A stretch of DNA of 64,000 nucleotides. Origin: Bacteroides finegoldii DSM 17565. Lineage in GTDB: Bacteria > Bacteroidota > Bacteroidia > Bacteroidales > Bacteroidaceae. Shown piece after piece: positions 44,962 through 55,300 of this stretch (positions are counted from its first letter, which is position 1; every line of letters begins with the position of its first letter). The notes below the pieces were generated by a model. The model was not told the DNA's origin and ran no database searches. It worked only from the letters and a program-made list of their open reading frames with translations. Both the position numbers and the translations under genes were made by a program. Where the stretch lies: assembly GCF_000156195.1 (NCBI RefSeq), contig NZ_GG688317.1, positions 258,305 to 322,304 on the forward strand, in the 5' to 3' direction.

Positions 44962-46247
44962 AGACTCCGATGAAACGCACAGTATTCAAGGTAATACTCC
45001 GCAAATCCGAATACAAAGAGCAGTGGTCATTGCTCATTGAAAGTTTTCCTGTCTTTGAGTCTGGCAAGGATAAGCCTCTCCGCAAGCATGAACCACTTGG
45101 GCGGTTTATAACTACTCCTATCTTTGATAAGAATAGTTCTGGTAGGACATTGGCCGATGGCAAGGCCTACTATCGACCCAAGCGTGATGCCAATGGAATC
45201 ATCCTGTGCCGTTCACAAAAGGACCAAGAGGCTTGCATCTTTGCAGATAAGGTTCGTGACCTTCGTCAGCACGAATACGATAATCAGTCATTGTACACAG
45301 ATAGTGAGGCAGAACAAGCAGCACAAAACGAAAGGTCAAAGTGCGATTTCATCAAGTACTTTGAAGAGTTAAAGGACAAACGTCACAAGAACAGTTCCAA
45401 GTCCATTCAAGTCAATTGGAATCGTGAACTTGCACTTCTGAAGTTATATACAGATGGGAAGCCGCTTCTATTTGGTAGCATAGACCTGAATCTCATCGAA
45501 GACTACAAGGATTACCTTATCAATGCGCCCCAAGGAGGCAGTAAGACAGGAACCATATCAGCCAATACTGCCTCGACCTATTTCTCGATATTCAAGGCAG
45601 GTCTTCGTCAAGCCTTCATAGATGGCTATTTGACCATCGACCTTGCAGCCAAAGTTAAGAACATATACTACGAGGAAAGTCAACGCGAGTATCTGACATT
45701 GGAGGAACTCAACCAACTGGCAGCAACACCATGCGATAGCGAAATTCTCAAAAGAGCAGCCTTGTTTTCTGCATTGACAGGATTGCGCCATAGTGACATC
45801 AAACAGCTAAAGTGGCGCGATATTGTGAAAGACAAGGAACATTACCAACTCCATTTTACCCAACAGAAGACCAAGGGTGTAGAGTATATGCCAATTTCTG
45901 ATCAGGCATATTCCTTATGTGGTGAACGAGGCGATGCAGACCGACTTGTCTTTGAAGGGCTACAAGACCCATCATGGATTAACCGACCTGTAAAACGATG
46001 GGTAGAAGCCTCTGGTATCACCAAACATATAACCTTTCACTGCTTTCGCCATACCTATGCTACCTTGCAGTTGACAAATGGCACGGACATCTATACTGTC
46101 AGCAAGATGCTTGGTCATAAGAAGGTAACAACAACTCAAATCTATGCCAAGATAGTTGACGCAAAGAAAAATGCTGCCGCTGATGCCATCCAGATCACCC
46201 TCTCTGACGACATGATTGGAACTCCCATCGACTCCAAAAAAGAATAG
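44958..46247 (+). CDS. Tyrosine recombinase (integrase) of the mobilizable element
   Basis: A 429-residue integrase. The N-terminal arm (about 1-110) is followed by a SAM-like core-binding domain (FIKYFEELKDKRHKNSSKS onward) and a catalytic domain with Arg in LTGLRHSDIKQLKW (about 277), HxxR in FHCFRHTYATLQL (about 361-364), GH in KMLGHKKVTTT and Tyr in QIYAKIV (about 396). All catalytic residues are present, so it should be active. Typical for Bacteroides transposon-type elements. Confidence 0.93.
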   Translation: MKTPMKRTVFKVILRKSEYKEQWSLLIESFPVFESGKDKPLRKHEPLGRFITTPIFDKNSSGRTLADGKAYYRPKRDANGIILCRSQKDQEACIFADKVRDLRQHEYDNQSLYTDSEAEQAAQNERSKCDFIKYFEELKDKRHKNSSKSIQVNWNRELALLKLYTDGKPLLFGSIDLNLIEDYKDYLINAPQGGSKTGTISANTASTYFSIFKAGLRQAFIDGYLTIDLAAKVKNIYYEESQREYLTLEELNQLAATPCDSEILKRAALFSALTGLRHSDIKQLKWRDIVKDKEHYQLHFTQQKTKGVEYMPISDQAYSLCGERGDADRLVFEGLQDPSWINRPVKRWVEASGITKHITFHCFRHTYATLQLTNGTDIYTVSKMLGHKKVTTTQIYAKIVDAKKNAAADAIQITLSDDMIGTPIDSKKE

Positions 46248-46611
46248 TTCATATTCCACCACCATAGGTCTAAGAAAACAGTAACTATTACGTTGTTCAC
46301 ATCCATAGCCATTCACATTCATTTGTGAGTGGCTTTCTTCATATTTGCCCATTTGTTGCCGATTTCCATTATGACAAGGATATGATACCAATCATAACGA
46401 TGCCATAACGAAATTATTTTTCACCACCGTTATTCTTGTTTTCGCTGATTATCAGTAATATATACAAGATAATGTTATGATAGACATGTTTCTTTTATGC
46501 CCTGAATCATGCCCAAATCACCATTGCTTTTAACGATACTTTTGCAGTCGCTTTCTTACCAAAGAGAGTGACTGTAGCATAAGCTGCAGCCAACTTAAAC
46601 ACACATTTTTT
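46248..46611. other. Intergenic region between integrase and replication module
   Basis: No gene is seen. The 364 bases contain several ATGACA/TGTCAT-related words (46369-46490) and a TAnnTTTG promoter (46537-46544) for the next unit. A replication origin is possible here, but I see no clear iterons. Confidence 0.4.
46537..46544 (+). promoter_or_regulatory. -7 element (TACTTTTG) for the replication/mobilization unit
   Basis: Exact TAnnTTTG 68 bases before the HTH gene at 46612. Confidence 0.6.
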
Positions 46612-46989
46612 ATGCGTACAGAAGTACCCACATTCGATGCAATGCCACAGATGATGGCTAACATCCTTGAGAAGTTGGAGACGCTTGAACAAAAGTTCGA
46701 CGCTCTGCAGTCAAACAACAATGTAGAGGCAGATGCATGGTTCTCGCTGCAAGACTTATGCAATTACCTCCCTAACCATCCAGCCGAACAAACGGTTTAC
46801 GGTTGGACGAGTAATCGCACCATTCCCTTCCACAAGAATGGGAAAAGCATCATCTTCCGCAAGTCGGAGATTGATGCATGGCTCATGCAGACCTCTCGCA
46901 AGTCAGTCAATGACATTTACGATGAAGCATGTGCGTATGTAGCCAATAATCCCAAAGGCAGAAAGGAGGTGACACGCAACCATGTATAA
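46612..46989 (+). CDS. Excisionase-like helix-turn-helix protein
   Basis: A 125-residue protein with a coiled N-terminus (MMANILEKLETLEQKFDALQ) and an HTH_17-type domain (WFSLQDLCNYLPNHPAEQTVYGW, KSIIFRKSEIDAWLMQT). Such proteins stand at the head of the primase/mobilization module in Bacteroides mobilizable elements. It overlaps the next gene by 8 bases. Confidence 0.85.
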   Translation: MRTEVPTFDAMPQMMANILEKLETLEQKFDALQSNNNVEADAWFSLQDLCNYLPNHPAEQTVYGWTSNRTIPFHKNGKSIIFRKSEIDAWLMQTSRKSVNDIYDEACAYVANNPKGRKEVTRNHV

Positions 46990-47620
46990 CCACCTTTCTA
47001 TCTATGAGGAGTTTTTCGGAGTTAAAGAGGGAGAACTGCTGTCTTTTTCCTTTTTCCGAAAACCCATCCGCAACACGGAGCCATTGCGCTGCATCGGCAT
47101 TCCTGACATCTACCGCTACATCGTTGGCCTGTATGCAAAGAAGCAAACAGAAATGTTGCGTTCCATTACGGGCAAAGACCAGGCACGCAAGTACAAAGCT
47201 GAGAATTTCGACTTCTGCACATTCTCTGGTATCTTTCATACTCGAAACAAGGACGGCCTGTTGCAGCAATCCGATCTGCTTTGTATTGACTTCGACCATG
47301 TGGCTGACATTCCTTCGTTGTATGAAAAACTGCTCAATGACCCTTGCTTTGAGACCGAGCTACTCTTTCGCTCTCCTTCGGGCGTTGGGCTAAAATGGAT
47401 TATTCAGGTATTCCGCAAAGGATGGGAGCATAGCCGTTTCTTCAATGCAGTGCTCAACTATCTCGTAGCCAATGGCTATCCTGAGCCCGACAAATCTGGC
47501 AGTGATGTTTCTCGCTCCTGTTTCATTCCACATGACCCAGAAGCTTATATTAACCCTAAGTACAACAACGTTAAAGATGAAAACTTTTTCACCAGAAGAA
47601 TGGGAGAATGTCCCTTCTAA
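46982..47620 (+). CDS. VirE N-terminal-domain protein (BT4734-like)
   Basis: A 212-residue protein of the VirE-N / BT4734 family, common in Bacteroides mobile elements next to DUF3987 proteins. LLCIDFDHVADIPSLYEKL and FRSPSGVGLKWIIQV resemble primase-polymerase motifs, so a primase role is likely. It overlaps the next gene by 44 bases in another frame, which suggests the pair once formed, or still act as, one primase-helicase. Confidence 0.85.
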   Translation: MYNHLSIYEEFFGVKEGELLSFSFFRKPIRNTEPLRCIGIPDIYRYIVGLYAKKQTEMLRSITGKDQARKYKAENFDFCTFSGIFHTRNKDGLLQQSDLLCIDFDHVADIPSLYEKLLNDPCFETELLFRSPSGVGLKWIIQVFRKGWEHSRFFNAVLNYLVANGYPEPDKSGSDVSRSCFIPHDPEAYINPKYNNVKDENFFTRRMGECPF

Positions 47621-49454
47621 CACAGCGAACAGCAACACAAGCAATACACCGTCTGCATACTCCAACACAAGCGAAGACACCCGAGCCAAGGTAGAGCGTG
47701 TCCTTTCTCTTATTGAACAAAAGGGAATAGATATTACAAATGGCTATGACAACTGGCTGAAAGTCGGGTTTGCTCTTACAAGTGAGTTCCAAGAGGCAGG
47801 AAGAGGATTCTTCCACCGTGTCAGTCGGCAGAACCCCGAGTATAAGGCAAGTGATACAGACAAACAATACAATAAATGTCTGTCTGCACATGGGGACGGC
47901 ATATCTATAGCCACATTTTTTCAGATGGCGAAAGATGCTGGTATTGACATTTCCAATCCCAAAGAAATCCAAAAGTCATCCGTTGGAATTTCGGATATTT
48001 GGACTTATGGTTCTGACAACCAAATATCCAAAAAACCAAATATCCAGCCTATCGAAGTGGACTCCAAATGGATTTTGGATGAAGAATTTCTTCCTCATTT
48101 CTCTGCCTTCATATACGACATGCTTCCACCTTTCCTGAAGGAAGTGTTGGGCAACTGCATCTCCGAAGATGACCGAGACATGATGCTGATGGGCACGCTG
48201 ACTTGCATTTCAGCCACTCTCCACAATGTAGTCGGTGAGTACAATCACGACGATTGGCACCCTATGCTATACTTCTTTGTTATGGCCGATGCCGGCATGG
48301 GCAAAGGCTCGCTGAAATACTGTCGCGAGATTGTGGCTCCCATCCATAACGAACTGCGTGAAGCTTCCGAGCGGCTGATGAAAGAATATAAGGAGAGTAA
48401 AAGCGAGTCCAAGTCTGGCGAGAAAGATACATCCAATGTCGATGAAGCACCACACCGTCGCACACTCTTCATTCCTACCAACAGTAGTGCTGCATCCGTC
48501 ATACAGCAATTGGACAACAACGGAGGTGTCGGTCTTATATTCGATACGGAATGTGATACGCTGAGTGCCATTCTTAAATCGGAATATGGTGACTACAGCA
48601 CCATCATCCGCAAGAGCTATCATCATGAACCTATTGACCTGAGCCGCAGAAAGGATGATGAATATCGTGTCATTGAGAGGCCGATGCTTGCTATCTGTCT
48701 TTCTGGAACGCCTGGACAGCTCTACACTTTGACACCTCAGGCTGAGGATGACACCTTCTCACGTATCACCTGTTATCACATGCCATTTAAAGCAGAGTTC
48801 CGTGATGTCCTTGTCGAGAGTGCCAGCCACAATTCTGACAACTACACTTTGCGAGAGAGATTCTTCCAGTTCGGTAAGCTATACAAGCAACGTCGCGAGT
48901 CATTCTTCCGTGGTGGCAGTTACCGCATTGTCATCCCTCAAGAATACTGCAAGATGTTCAATGAGCATTTCAGGCAGATGAACCAAGAGGTGGTCGATGA
49001 CATCTCGCATGATATGCAGAGTGTGGTACGCCGTCTGGCCTTCACTGTGTTTCGCATTATGATGGTACTGACCACTATCAGGTTCATGGACGAAACTCCT
49101 AATCTTTCTGCACTGACTCCAAAGGACGGTAGTCGAATCGTATTACGATGCAGTAAGGATGATTTCGACATCGCCATGGCGATAGGTGATGTACTCATCT
49201 ATCATACTATCTATTGCTATGCCCATCTGCCACAGAGCAAAGTCACCACCAATGGACAGGGCGAGATTGTCACGAAGAAGAGTAAAATGGAGCAGCTATT
49301 GGCCGCTCTGCCAGACACATTTGACAGAGAGGTCTATCGAGCTGTATCCATGAAACAGAGCTATCCAGTGAGCACTACTGCCAAGTGGATCAATGACTAC
49401 ATCCGTCAAGGTCGTCTGGAACATGTGAGCCAGAACAGCTATCGGAAATTGTAA
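47577..49454 (+). CDS. DUF3987 primase-helicase-like protein
   Basis: A 625-residue ATPase. Start MKTFSPEEWEN is chosen rather than the far upstream frame start (47472), which lies inside the VirE-N gene. An N-terminal PriCT-like helical part (about 20-110, GIDITNGYDNWLKVGFALTSEF) precedes the DUF3987 domain with Walker A-like VMADAGMGKGSLKYCR (about 240) and the DE-type segment GLIFDTECDTLSAIL. It likely helps replicate the element after excision or transfer. Confidence 0.88.
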   Translation: MKTFSPEEWENVPSNTANSNTSNTPSAYSNTSEDTRAKVERVLSLIEQKGIDITNGYDNWLKVGFALTSEFQEAGRGFFHRVSRQNPEYKASDTDKQYNKCLSAHGDGISIATFFQMAKDAGIDISNPKEIQKSSVGISDIWTYGSDNQISKKPNIQPIEVDSKWILDEEFLPHFSAFIYDMLPPFLKEVLGNCISEDDRDMMLMGTLTCISATLHNVVGEYNHDDWHPMLYFFVMADAGMGKGSLKYCREIVAPIHNELREASERLMKEYKESKSESKSGEKDTSNVDEAPHRRTLFIPTNSSAASVIQQLDNNGGVGLIFDTECDTLSAILKSEYGDYSTIIRKSYHHEPIDLSRRKDDEYRVIERPMLAICLSGTPGQLYTLTPQAEDDTFSRITCYHMPFKAEFRDVLVESASHNSDNYTLRERFFQFGKLYKQRRESFFRGGSYRIVIPQEYCKMFNEHFRQMNQEVVDDISHDMQSVVRRLAFTVFRIMMVLTTIRFMDETPNLSALTPKDGSRIVLRCSKDDFDIAMAIGDVLIYHTIYCYAHLPQSKVTTNGQGEIVTKKSKMEQLLAALPDTFDREVYRAVSMKQSYPVSTTAKWINDYIRQGRLEHVSQNSYRKL

Positions 49455-49457
49455 CCA

Positions 49458-49600
49458 TGGAGGAGCCTCGCCCGCGCGGTGTGACGGACTTTTGCAAAAG
49501 TCCTAAACATAATAGGGACTTTTAGATTCACTTGCTATCGCCGTTCACTTAAAAAGTCCTTCTATTATGCTCAGGCACCGCCCGAGACCTGGCATCCTCC
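49458..49600. other. Nested inverted repeats upstream of the relaxase: candidate oriT
   Basis: Three layers are seen. A perfect 18-bp palindrome GGACTTTTGCAAAAGTCC is at 49486-49503. CATAATAGGGACTTTT (49508-49523) pairs with AAAAGTCC-TT-CTATTATG (49552-49569). Outer arms GCGGTG (49476-49481) and CACCGC (49576-49581), with CTCG/CGAG and GGAGG/CCTCC beyond them, close the structure. It lies 50 bases before the MobV-type relaxase gene, where MobV oriT sites are found. Confidence 0.6.
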
Positions 49601-49650
49601 ACCAATAGAAATTATAAATAATGTAGAACCTTCAAACAAAAAAGTATTCA

Positions 49651-51684
49651 ATGGAAATGAACATACCACGCGCCTCTATCCATGTTGGCGCAGACAAAAA
49701 ATCATTCTCGGCTCAGATGGGCCACGAGGCAGAGCGCAGAGGGTGGGACGAGAAACGCTACCAGTCAAAGAATGCTGAGACGGAGAAGAATAATCACTAC
49801 AACTTCTCACGCAAGCATCTCAACTTTGAAATCACCAAGGGATGCGAGGTCATGCCCCTTGGCTCCAATCCTATTCCACTTCATCAACGCCTCCAACAGC
49901 GCCACGATGAACTTGGCTTCAAACCTTACATGGATGCAAAACATCCCAATCAAGTTGCTCAAAACAGTCCGAACGGATTGGTGAATATCATTTTCGGTGG
50001 AGACCATGAAGTGATGAAGAAACTTGCCTTTGGCGAACAACAGATAGACACCTCTGACCCATACGCTGACAATAGCAGTATCAAACTGATGCCAGCTATC
50101 TACGAATGGGCAAAGGATACGTATCAGTTCTGTTGCCGTATGTGGGGCGAGGACAACATCATCGGCTTCGACGTGCATTGTGATGAGGCTGGTGTTCATG
50201 CTCATGCCTTGACCGTTCCTGTAGAGCAAGTCAAGAAGCGTGGACGCATCGGCAGTCAGTATGTTAACAAGGACAATCCCGACAAGGTCCTGTCAACGAA
50301 AGAGTGGAAGGCCTTGCCCAAGGAGGAACGCAGCAACTACATCAAGACTGAGTCAACAAAAGGTGTGGTAGAGCGTGTGTCGTATGCTAAGGTATGGGGT
50401 GAAACGGCCAAAGACAAGTCCGAGTACCTCTCTGACCTCCACACAAAGTACTATAATGAGGTGGGCAAGAAGTATGGCTTGGAGAGAGGCATCCCATATC
50501 ATGAACTATCCGAAGAAGAGAAACGGGAACGCAGACACAAGAGCAAGGTTGTGTTGGAAGCTGAACGTCAGGCGAGACAGGCAATAGCAGAGGCAGAGAA
50601 ACTGAAAGCAGAGATTGAAGCAGAAACATCTATTGCTACTCAACAAAAAGAGGAAGCCTTGAAGGATTTGAAGACTGCTCAATCTGGTTTCCTTGCCAAG
50701 ATCTTCCAGCCCGGCAAGTACAAGAAGGAGGAAACTGCGAAGTTCAAAGAGTCGTATGATGCTGGTGTCAAGGAAACCATCGGCAACTTTATCAAAGCAA
50801 CGGGACTGAAATGGAAGAGTGAACCCACAGCCGAGATCCTGGGACGACAGTACCGCATGTTATGGGACACGAACAAGGACCTTTCCAATGAATTGAAGAC
50901 CAAGGAAGAAATCATCTCATCAAAGGATGTTGTAATCCGAGGACTTCGTGCTAAAGTAACCACTCTCACAGAAGAAGTGAATGGACTCAAATACCGCTTG
51001 ACACTCATCGATGAGAACGCCGTAGAGCGATTGCGCAACGCCAAGAATGCCGAAACCGCTCGTGCCGACAGGGTTGAGAGTGAACTGAACTCGCTTCGTT
51101 CAACTTACCAGAACCTCTTGGGGAAGTGGAATACCCTTTGGATTGAACCAGAGTACAACGAGGCAGCAAGGAAGGTCAAGGAGCGCAAAGAGCATGAGGC
51201 TCGACTTGCTGCTGAGAAGCAAGATCGATACCAGAACATTCTCAATCGTTTCATCGCAGAAGGACGTGCTACCCTCAGAGCATTCGCACTTACAACCAGA
51301 ACTAATTTCAACGACAAAGAGGCTACATCCATCTACTATGGCATCATGGCTGTTGCCTGTAAGATGAAATTGAACCTTGGTACAAAGGAAGGTATTACCT
51401 CGGCCGTCAACAACTTCCTTAGTGGTGTGTCATGGAGTGACTGCTCAAAATTCAATAAAGAGTGCGTCACTAACTGGACACATCTATTTGCGGAACGGGA
51501 TGTGACCTACGAGCCATCTATCATAGACAACTTTATCTCTTTCGTTGATTATATGTCATGCAATGCAGAAACCTACACTTCTCTTGGCGGCTCCAATGGC
51601 TGTGCCGACCAACTGACGAATTGGGATGGCACGAAGAAACTTGGCCTCGACTCACCATCCAAAAAGAAAGGTCAGTCCTATTGA
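49651..51684 (+). CDS. MobV-family relaxase (Pre/Mob)
   Basis: A 677-residue relaxase that would nick oriT for mobilization by a helper conjugation system. Residues 1-220 form the catalytic domain: PRASIHVGADKKSFS, HYNFSRKHLNFEIT, and the metal-binding HxDExxxHxH in FDVHCDEAGVHAHALTVPV. The middle (about 300-545) is long coiled coil, and the C-terminus is unassigned. The gene is followed by AT-rich cargo. No type IV secretion genes are in the window. Confidence 0.9.
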   Translation: MEMNIPRASIHVGADKKSFSAQMGHEAERRGWDEKRYQSKNAETEKNNHYNFSRKHLNFEITKGCEVMPLGSNPIPLHQRLQQRHDELGFKPYMDAKHPNQVAQNSPNGLVNIIFGGDHEVMKKLAFGEQQIDTSDPYADNSSIKLMPAIYEWAKDTYQFCCRMWGEDNIIGFDVHCDEAGVHAHALTVPVEQVKKRGRIGSQYVNKDNPDKVLSTKEWKALPKEERSNYIKTESTKGVVERVSYAKVWGETAKDKSEYLSDLHTKYYNEVGKKYGLERGIPYHELSEEEKRERRHKSKVVLEAERQARQAIAEAEKLKAEIEAETSIATQQKEEALKDLKTAQSGFLAKIFQPGKYKKEETAKFKESYDAGVKETIGNFIKATGLKWKSEPTAEILGRQYRMLWDTNKDLSNELKTKEEIISSKDVVIRGLRAKVTTLTEEVNGLKYRLTLIDENAVERLRNAKNAETARADRVESELNSLRSTYQNLLGKWNTLWIEPEYNEAARKVKERKEHEARLAAEKQDRYQNILNRFIAEGRATLRAFALTTRTNFNDKEATSIYYGIMAVACKMKLNLGTKEGITSAVNNFLSGVSWSDCSKFNKECVTNWTHLFAERDVTYEPSIIDNFISFVDYMSCNAETYTSLGGSNGCADQLTNWDGTKKLGLDSPSKKKGQSY

Positions 51685-51811
51685 GGCACACAAGGCATAT
51701 AAGCTAGAGCGATTTGCAGCAAATTGTACCTGCAAGTCGCTCTCATCTGTTAAAATGTAGCTAAAAACGAAGAATCCTTTGCAAAATTGGCCGTATTTCA
51801 AAAATTGTGAT

Positions 51812-51819
51812 TATCTTTG
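51812..51819 (+). promoter_or_regulatory. -7 element (TATCTTTG) for the first cargo gene
   Basis: Exact TAnnTTTG. It overlaps a TTG at 51817 that opens the longest frame, so the protein must start later, at ATG 51871. Confidence 0.65.
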
Positions 51820-51870
51820 TGGTCAAAATATGACAATTCTCATAAGGAAAAGTTTAATATCAGCCAGCAT

Positions 51871-52323
51871 ATGGAAAAAGACTTCATCAATTACATAATT
51901 GAGGGGAACAATTATCCACCCGATGGGTACGTTTCTTTTGATACTTCCGACCACATCCGTTTCCAAAATGGAATGGATGTGTCTGGTCACAATTACGGGT
52001 GTAATAGACGCTTCGTGATTGAGAAAAACATCGAAGGAGGTGAGGGCTATACTGTTACTCTGTATAATCTTGATGGGCTTCACCCTTTATGGAAAGACAA
52101 TATTCAGATGGCTCCAAAGCGTATGCGAATAATTTCAACGAGTGACAATATCGTTGAGCTGCGTGGATATGGCTATGACGAAAATGCCATGGCACTAGGT
52201 GCACCCTTAGCGGATGCATCATTTGATAGTTATGGTATTATGCTCTTAATAGAAAACGCTGAAATAAGAAGAATACAACTAAATATGTACGATAGAAATA
52301 TTAGCATTGTTTATCTAAAATAA
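51871..52323 (+). CDS. 150-residue protein of unknown function at the head of the cargo
   Basis: I do not recognise a family. It is acidic, mainly predicted strand (YTVTLYNLDGLHPLWKD, IVELRGYGYDEN, YGIMLLIENAEIRRIQL), with no membrane segment or catalytic motif. It has its own promoter and ends 72 bases before the helicase gene on the same strand, so it may be the first gene of the defence-like operon (an inhibitor, sensor or immunity-type protein) or an independent cargo gene. Confidence 0.65.
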   Translation: MEKDFINYIIEGNNYPPDGYVSFDTSDHIRFQNGMDVSGHNYGCNRRFVIEKNIEGGEGYTVTLYNLDGLHPLWKDNIQMAPKRMRIISTSDNIVELRGYGYDENAMALGAPLADASFDSYGIMLLIENAEIRRIQLNMYDRNISIVYLK

Positions 52324-52395
52324 GTATGCATTTACAATTTGTATAGACTAAATTACCTTTAGGAATAAAGTTAAACATCATATTATTAATTCGCT

Positions 52396-55300
52396 ATGGC
52401 AGAATTAGAAATTAGACAACCAGAGTCCAATATCTACAGCAACGTTGAAGATTGTGAAGCTCTTCCTTTGTTTGTAAGATACACAAGTGACGATGCTAAA
52501 TTTTATGACAAAGATGCGACGATCTCTTTTGAAGACACTGTTGCGCAATTGTCGGGTACCCATGTGTGCTACCTTATTCACCGTCGTCAAAAGGGACGAA
52601 ATAAGGTATATGAAGAACTCGCAATAAAGTTCGACGAACTTCCTTTTTGCATGACTGCACAATTAGCAAGGGATGAATGCACTTTACGCGCCCCTCATTT
52701 CACTGTCAAGAATATGGTCTTGCCTGAAGAAAAAGACCAATTTATAGTTAAAAAATGTGAGGTCCGTTTTGTCGATTTATATGAGGATTCATTCAAATTG
52801 ATAAACGGAGCTGGTCCTTATTGGGTTGGTCATGTTCAAGAGATTACTCAATTCATGAAGGATTGTTTCTCGCTTCCTATACCCCCCATTGAGATTCAAA
52901 TAGAGGAGGATAAAGAAATGTGGCAGGCTTATCTTGACGGCCTAAATGCTCTGTTAGAGAACAAACGAGATTTAATCAAGATTCAAAACATTAGTAAACA
53001 AAAAGGAGGTTTGCTAAAATTGGATTTTGATATGGATAGCTATGCTCAGAATTTAAATAATGCTATTACTGAAGAATTAAAAGGCAAATGCGAGATGGAA
53101 GCGAGTGTTTCCATTGATGATGGAGAATGTCTTATATCATTTGATAGTTACCAATCCATTCCCGAAGATACTATAGAAAGTATTAAGACAATAGGAAGAG
53201 ACTATTGCTATCAGGCTGATTCTGAACCTACCAATACGGTAAGCGGAAAAATTGCAATCATATCAGATTCAGAAGAGTTAGCAGGCATAACCTCTTCCAT
53301 TGATTCGGAATTGACAGAGTTCGGAGTTGATTTAAAGAAGGATGAGTCGGGGGAGTTTCTTTTAACTTCTGATAAGGATATTGTATTCCTTCAGAAAATT
53401 GTAGATACTCATCACAAAGGTATTGCGGAGGTTGTTTGTACGACCAAATTAATCATGCCTTTATTACCTTCTGCTGAATCTATTGATATAAACAACTATA
53501 TTAAGGATCTTCCTGATGATACTCAGGTTATACCACATGGGAAACATTTTGTAATAACATCTAAGCGTCCTCTTAATACTGAACTTTCAATATTCAAAAA
53601 ACTTCGTTTCGCAAGTTGCATGGTATCTGTTTCACCCAAACAAATAGATACAAGGATTGAGATTGAAGGTGCTAACATAAAAGGAAACACCTATACTTGG
53701 ATTGTAAATAATCCAAGCGAACTGCCAAGAGTTGATCGTTATTTTAATATGGTTAGAAAAAGCTATTCCGACCAATATATTAGCAGTACATTCCACTATG
53801 CCTTTGCACCTCAGATTGAGAAGTCTGTTCTTGCAGATTTGAAGCTCCAAAATTATGGCAAATCTTCACTGCAAGTAGATGTGCCAAGATCGTGTGTCGT
53901 TTTCTATCCAAAATCTCAAGAGGACTATTCAACTCTTAAAGAAAATATTTTCTCACAGTTAGATGACTCTATATGTGCAGAAGCTCCTGAATATGAACCA
54001 ACAGCGCGAATAGAATTCCTTTGCGAAAATGAAGAATATCGTAGAAGCGTATTTGAAAAGGTCAATGTGGCACTTGCTGACAAACGTAGCAATTTCACTA
54101 CAAACAGGCTCAGCAAAGATGCTAAAGAGTTGAATTTTGCTTTCAATTTTGTGGACATTGAAGAAAGAGATAATATTGAGACTATTATAGAAGGAGCACT
54201 TGCTTCTATTCATGGAATAAAGATTATTTATGATGACAACAACAATAAGGGTGTTACACAATGGTCTCTTTCAGAAGACCTTTCTTTATTGCAGGAATTA
54301 GATCGCAAGCTTCAATCTGACTTTAGAAATGAGAACGTCAATTATATTAACGGCTCAAAATATGACAAATTAAGCGAGGTCGATGAAGAAGAGTTAGCAC
54401 ATAGTCAGTACTCAAAGGAAAGTATAATACGTCGCCGCCGTCGTCAGTATCTTCAAAAAAACAGTCTGAATATTGGTAATTGTGTACGAAGAACAAGAGA
54501 CTATGCCATCATAGAACCTAATGATGACGTTTTAGAATTATTATCATCAAAAGAACTGAAAATTGTTGCAGGCGACTATATACAATTCCCTGCCATGGGT
54601 GAAACCATGGAATTAATGCGCCAAAGCAAGGCTATGAGCCGTATTTTAAAGCCAGAAAGCAAATACAATCATAGGCCTATAAATCCGAACCTTCCAAATT
54701 ATATATTTGACCCAAAGTATGCAGGAGAAACGGTTGTTGACATTAATACAGCAATGGAAGACATTCGTACTCACAAGATTGGGAATCTGAACGAAAAGCA
54801 ATTGGAGGCTGTCACAAAATCTGTTCTTGCTAAAGATTTAGCACTAATACAAGGTCCTCCTGGTACTGGTAAAACAACTGTTATTGCCGAGATAATATGG
54901 CAAGAAATCCGAAAGAATCCTGATTGCAGAATCCTATTAACATCACAAACAAATCTTGCAGTTGACAATGCTCTTGAAAGACTGCAAGGCCAAGCTGGTA
55001 TTCGACCTGTTCGTATAGGGAAACCTGATAAATTGGAACCAGAAGGAAGAAGATTCTCTTTGCCTGTAATGGATAGTTGGGCGCAAGACTCTAAGAATGG
55101 CGAAGACAATGCAACTCGTATTTGGATTGATCGGATTGTAAGTAAAATATCTAATGACCCTAAATATTTGTCTGCAATCAGCTCTTGGAAGAACGAACTT
55201 GAAGCCAAGGATAAACATTCCAGGACAGAATTTAGTCGTTTATACAGAAGTAATGTAAATCTCGTGGCTGCAACATGTAGTATTTGTGGATCTCGTGATT

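Noticed and set aside
47472..47576. Upstream extension of the DUF3987 frame
   Set aside because: It lies inside the VirE-N gene in another frame; the ATG at 47577 gives the normal protein start.
51817..51870. TTG start giving a longer version of the 51871 protein
   Set aside because: The TTG is part of the TATCTTTG promoter element, so it would not be in the mRNA.
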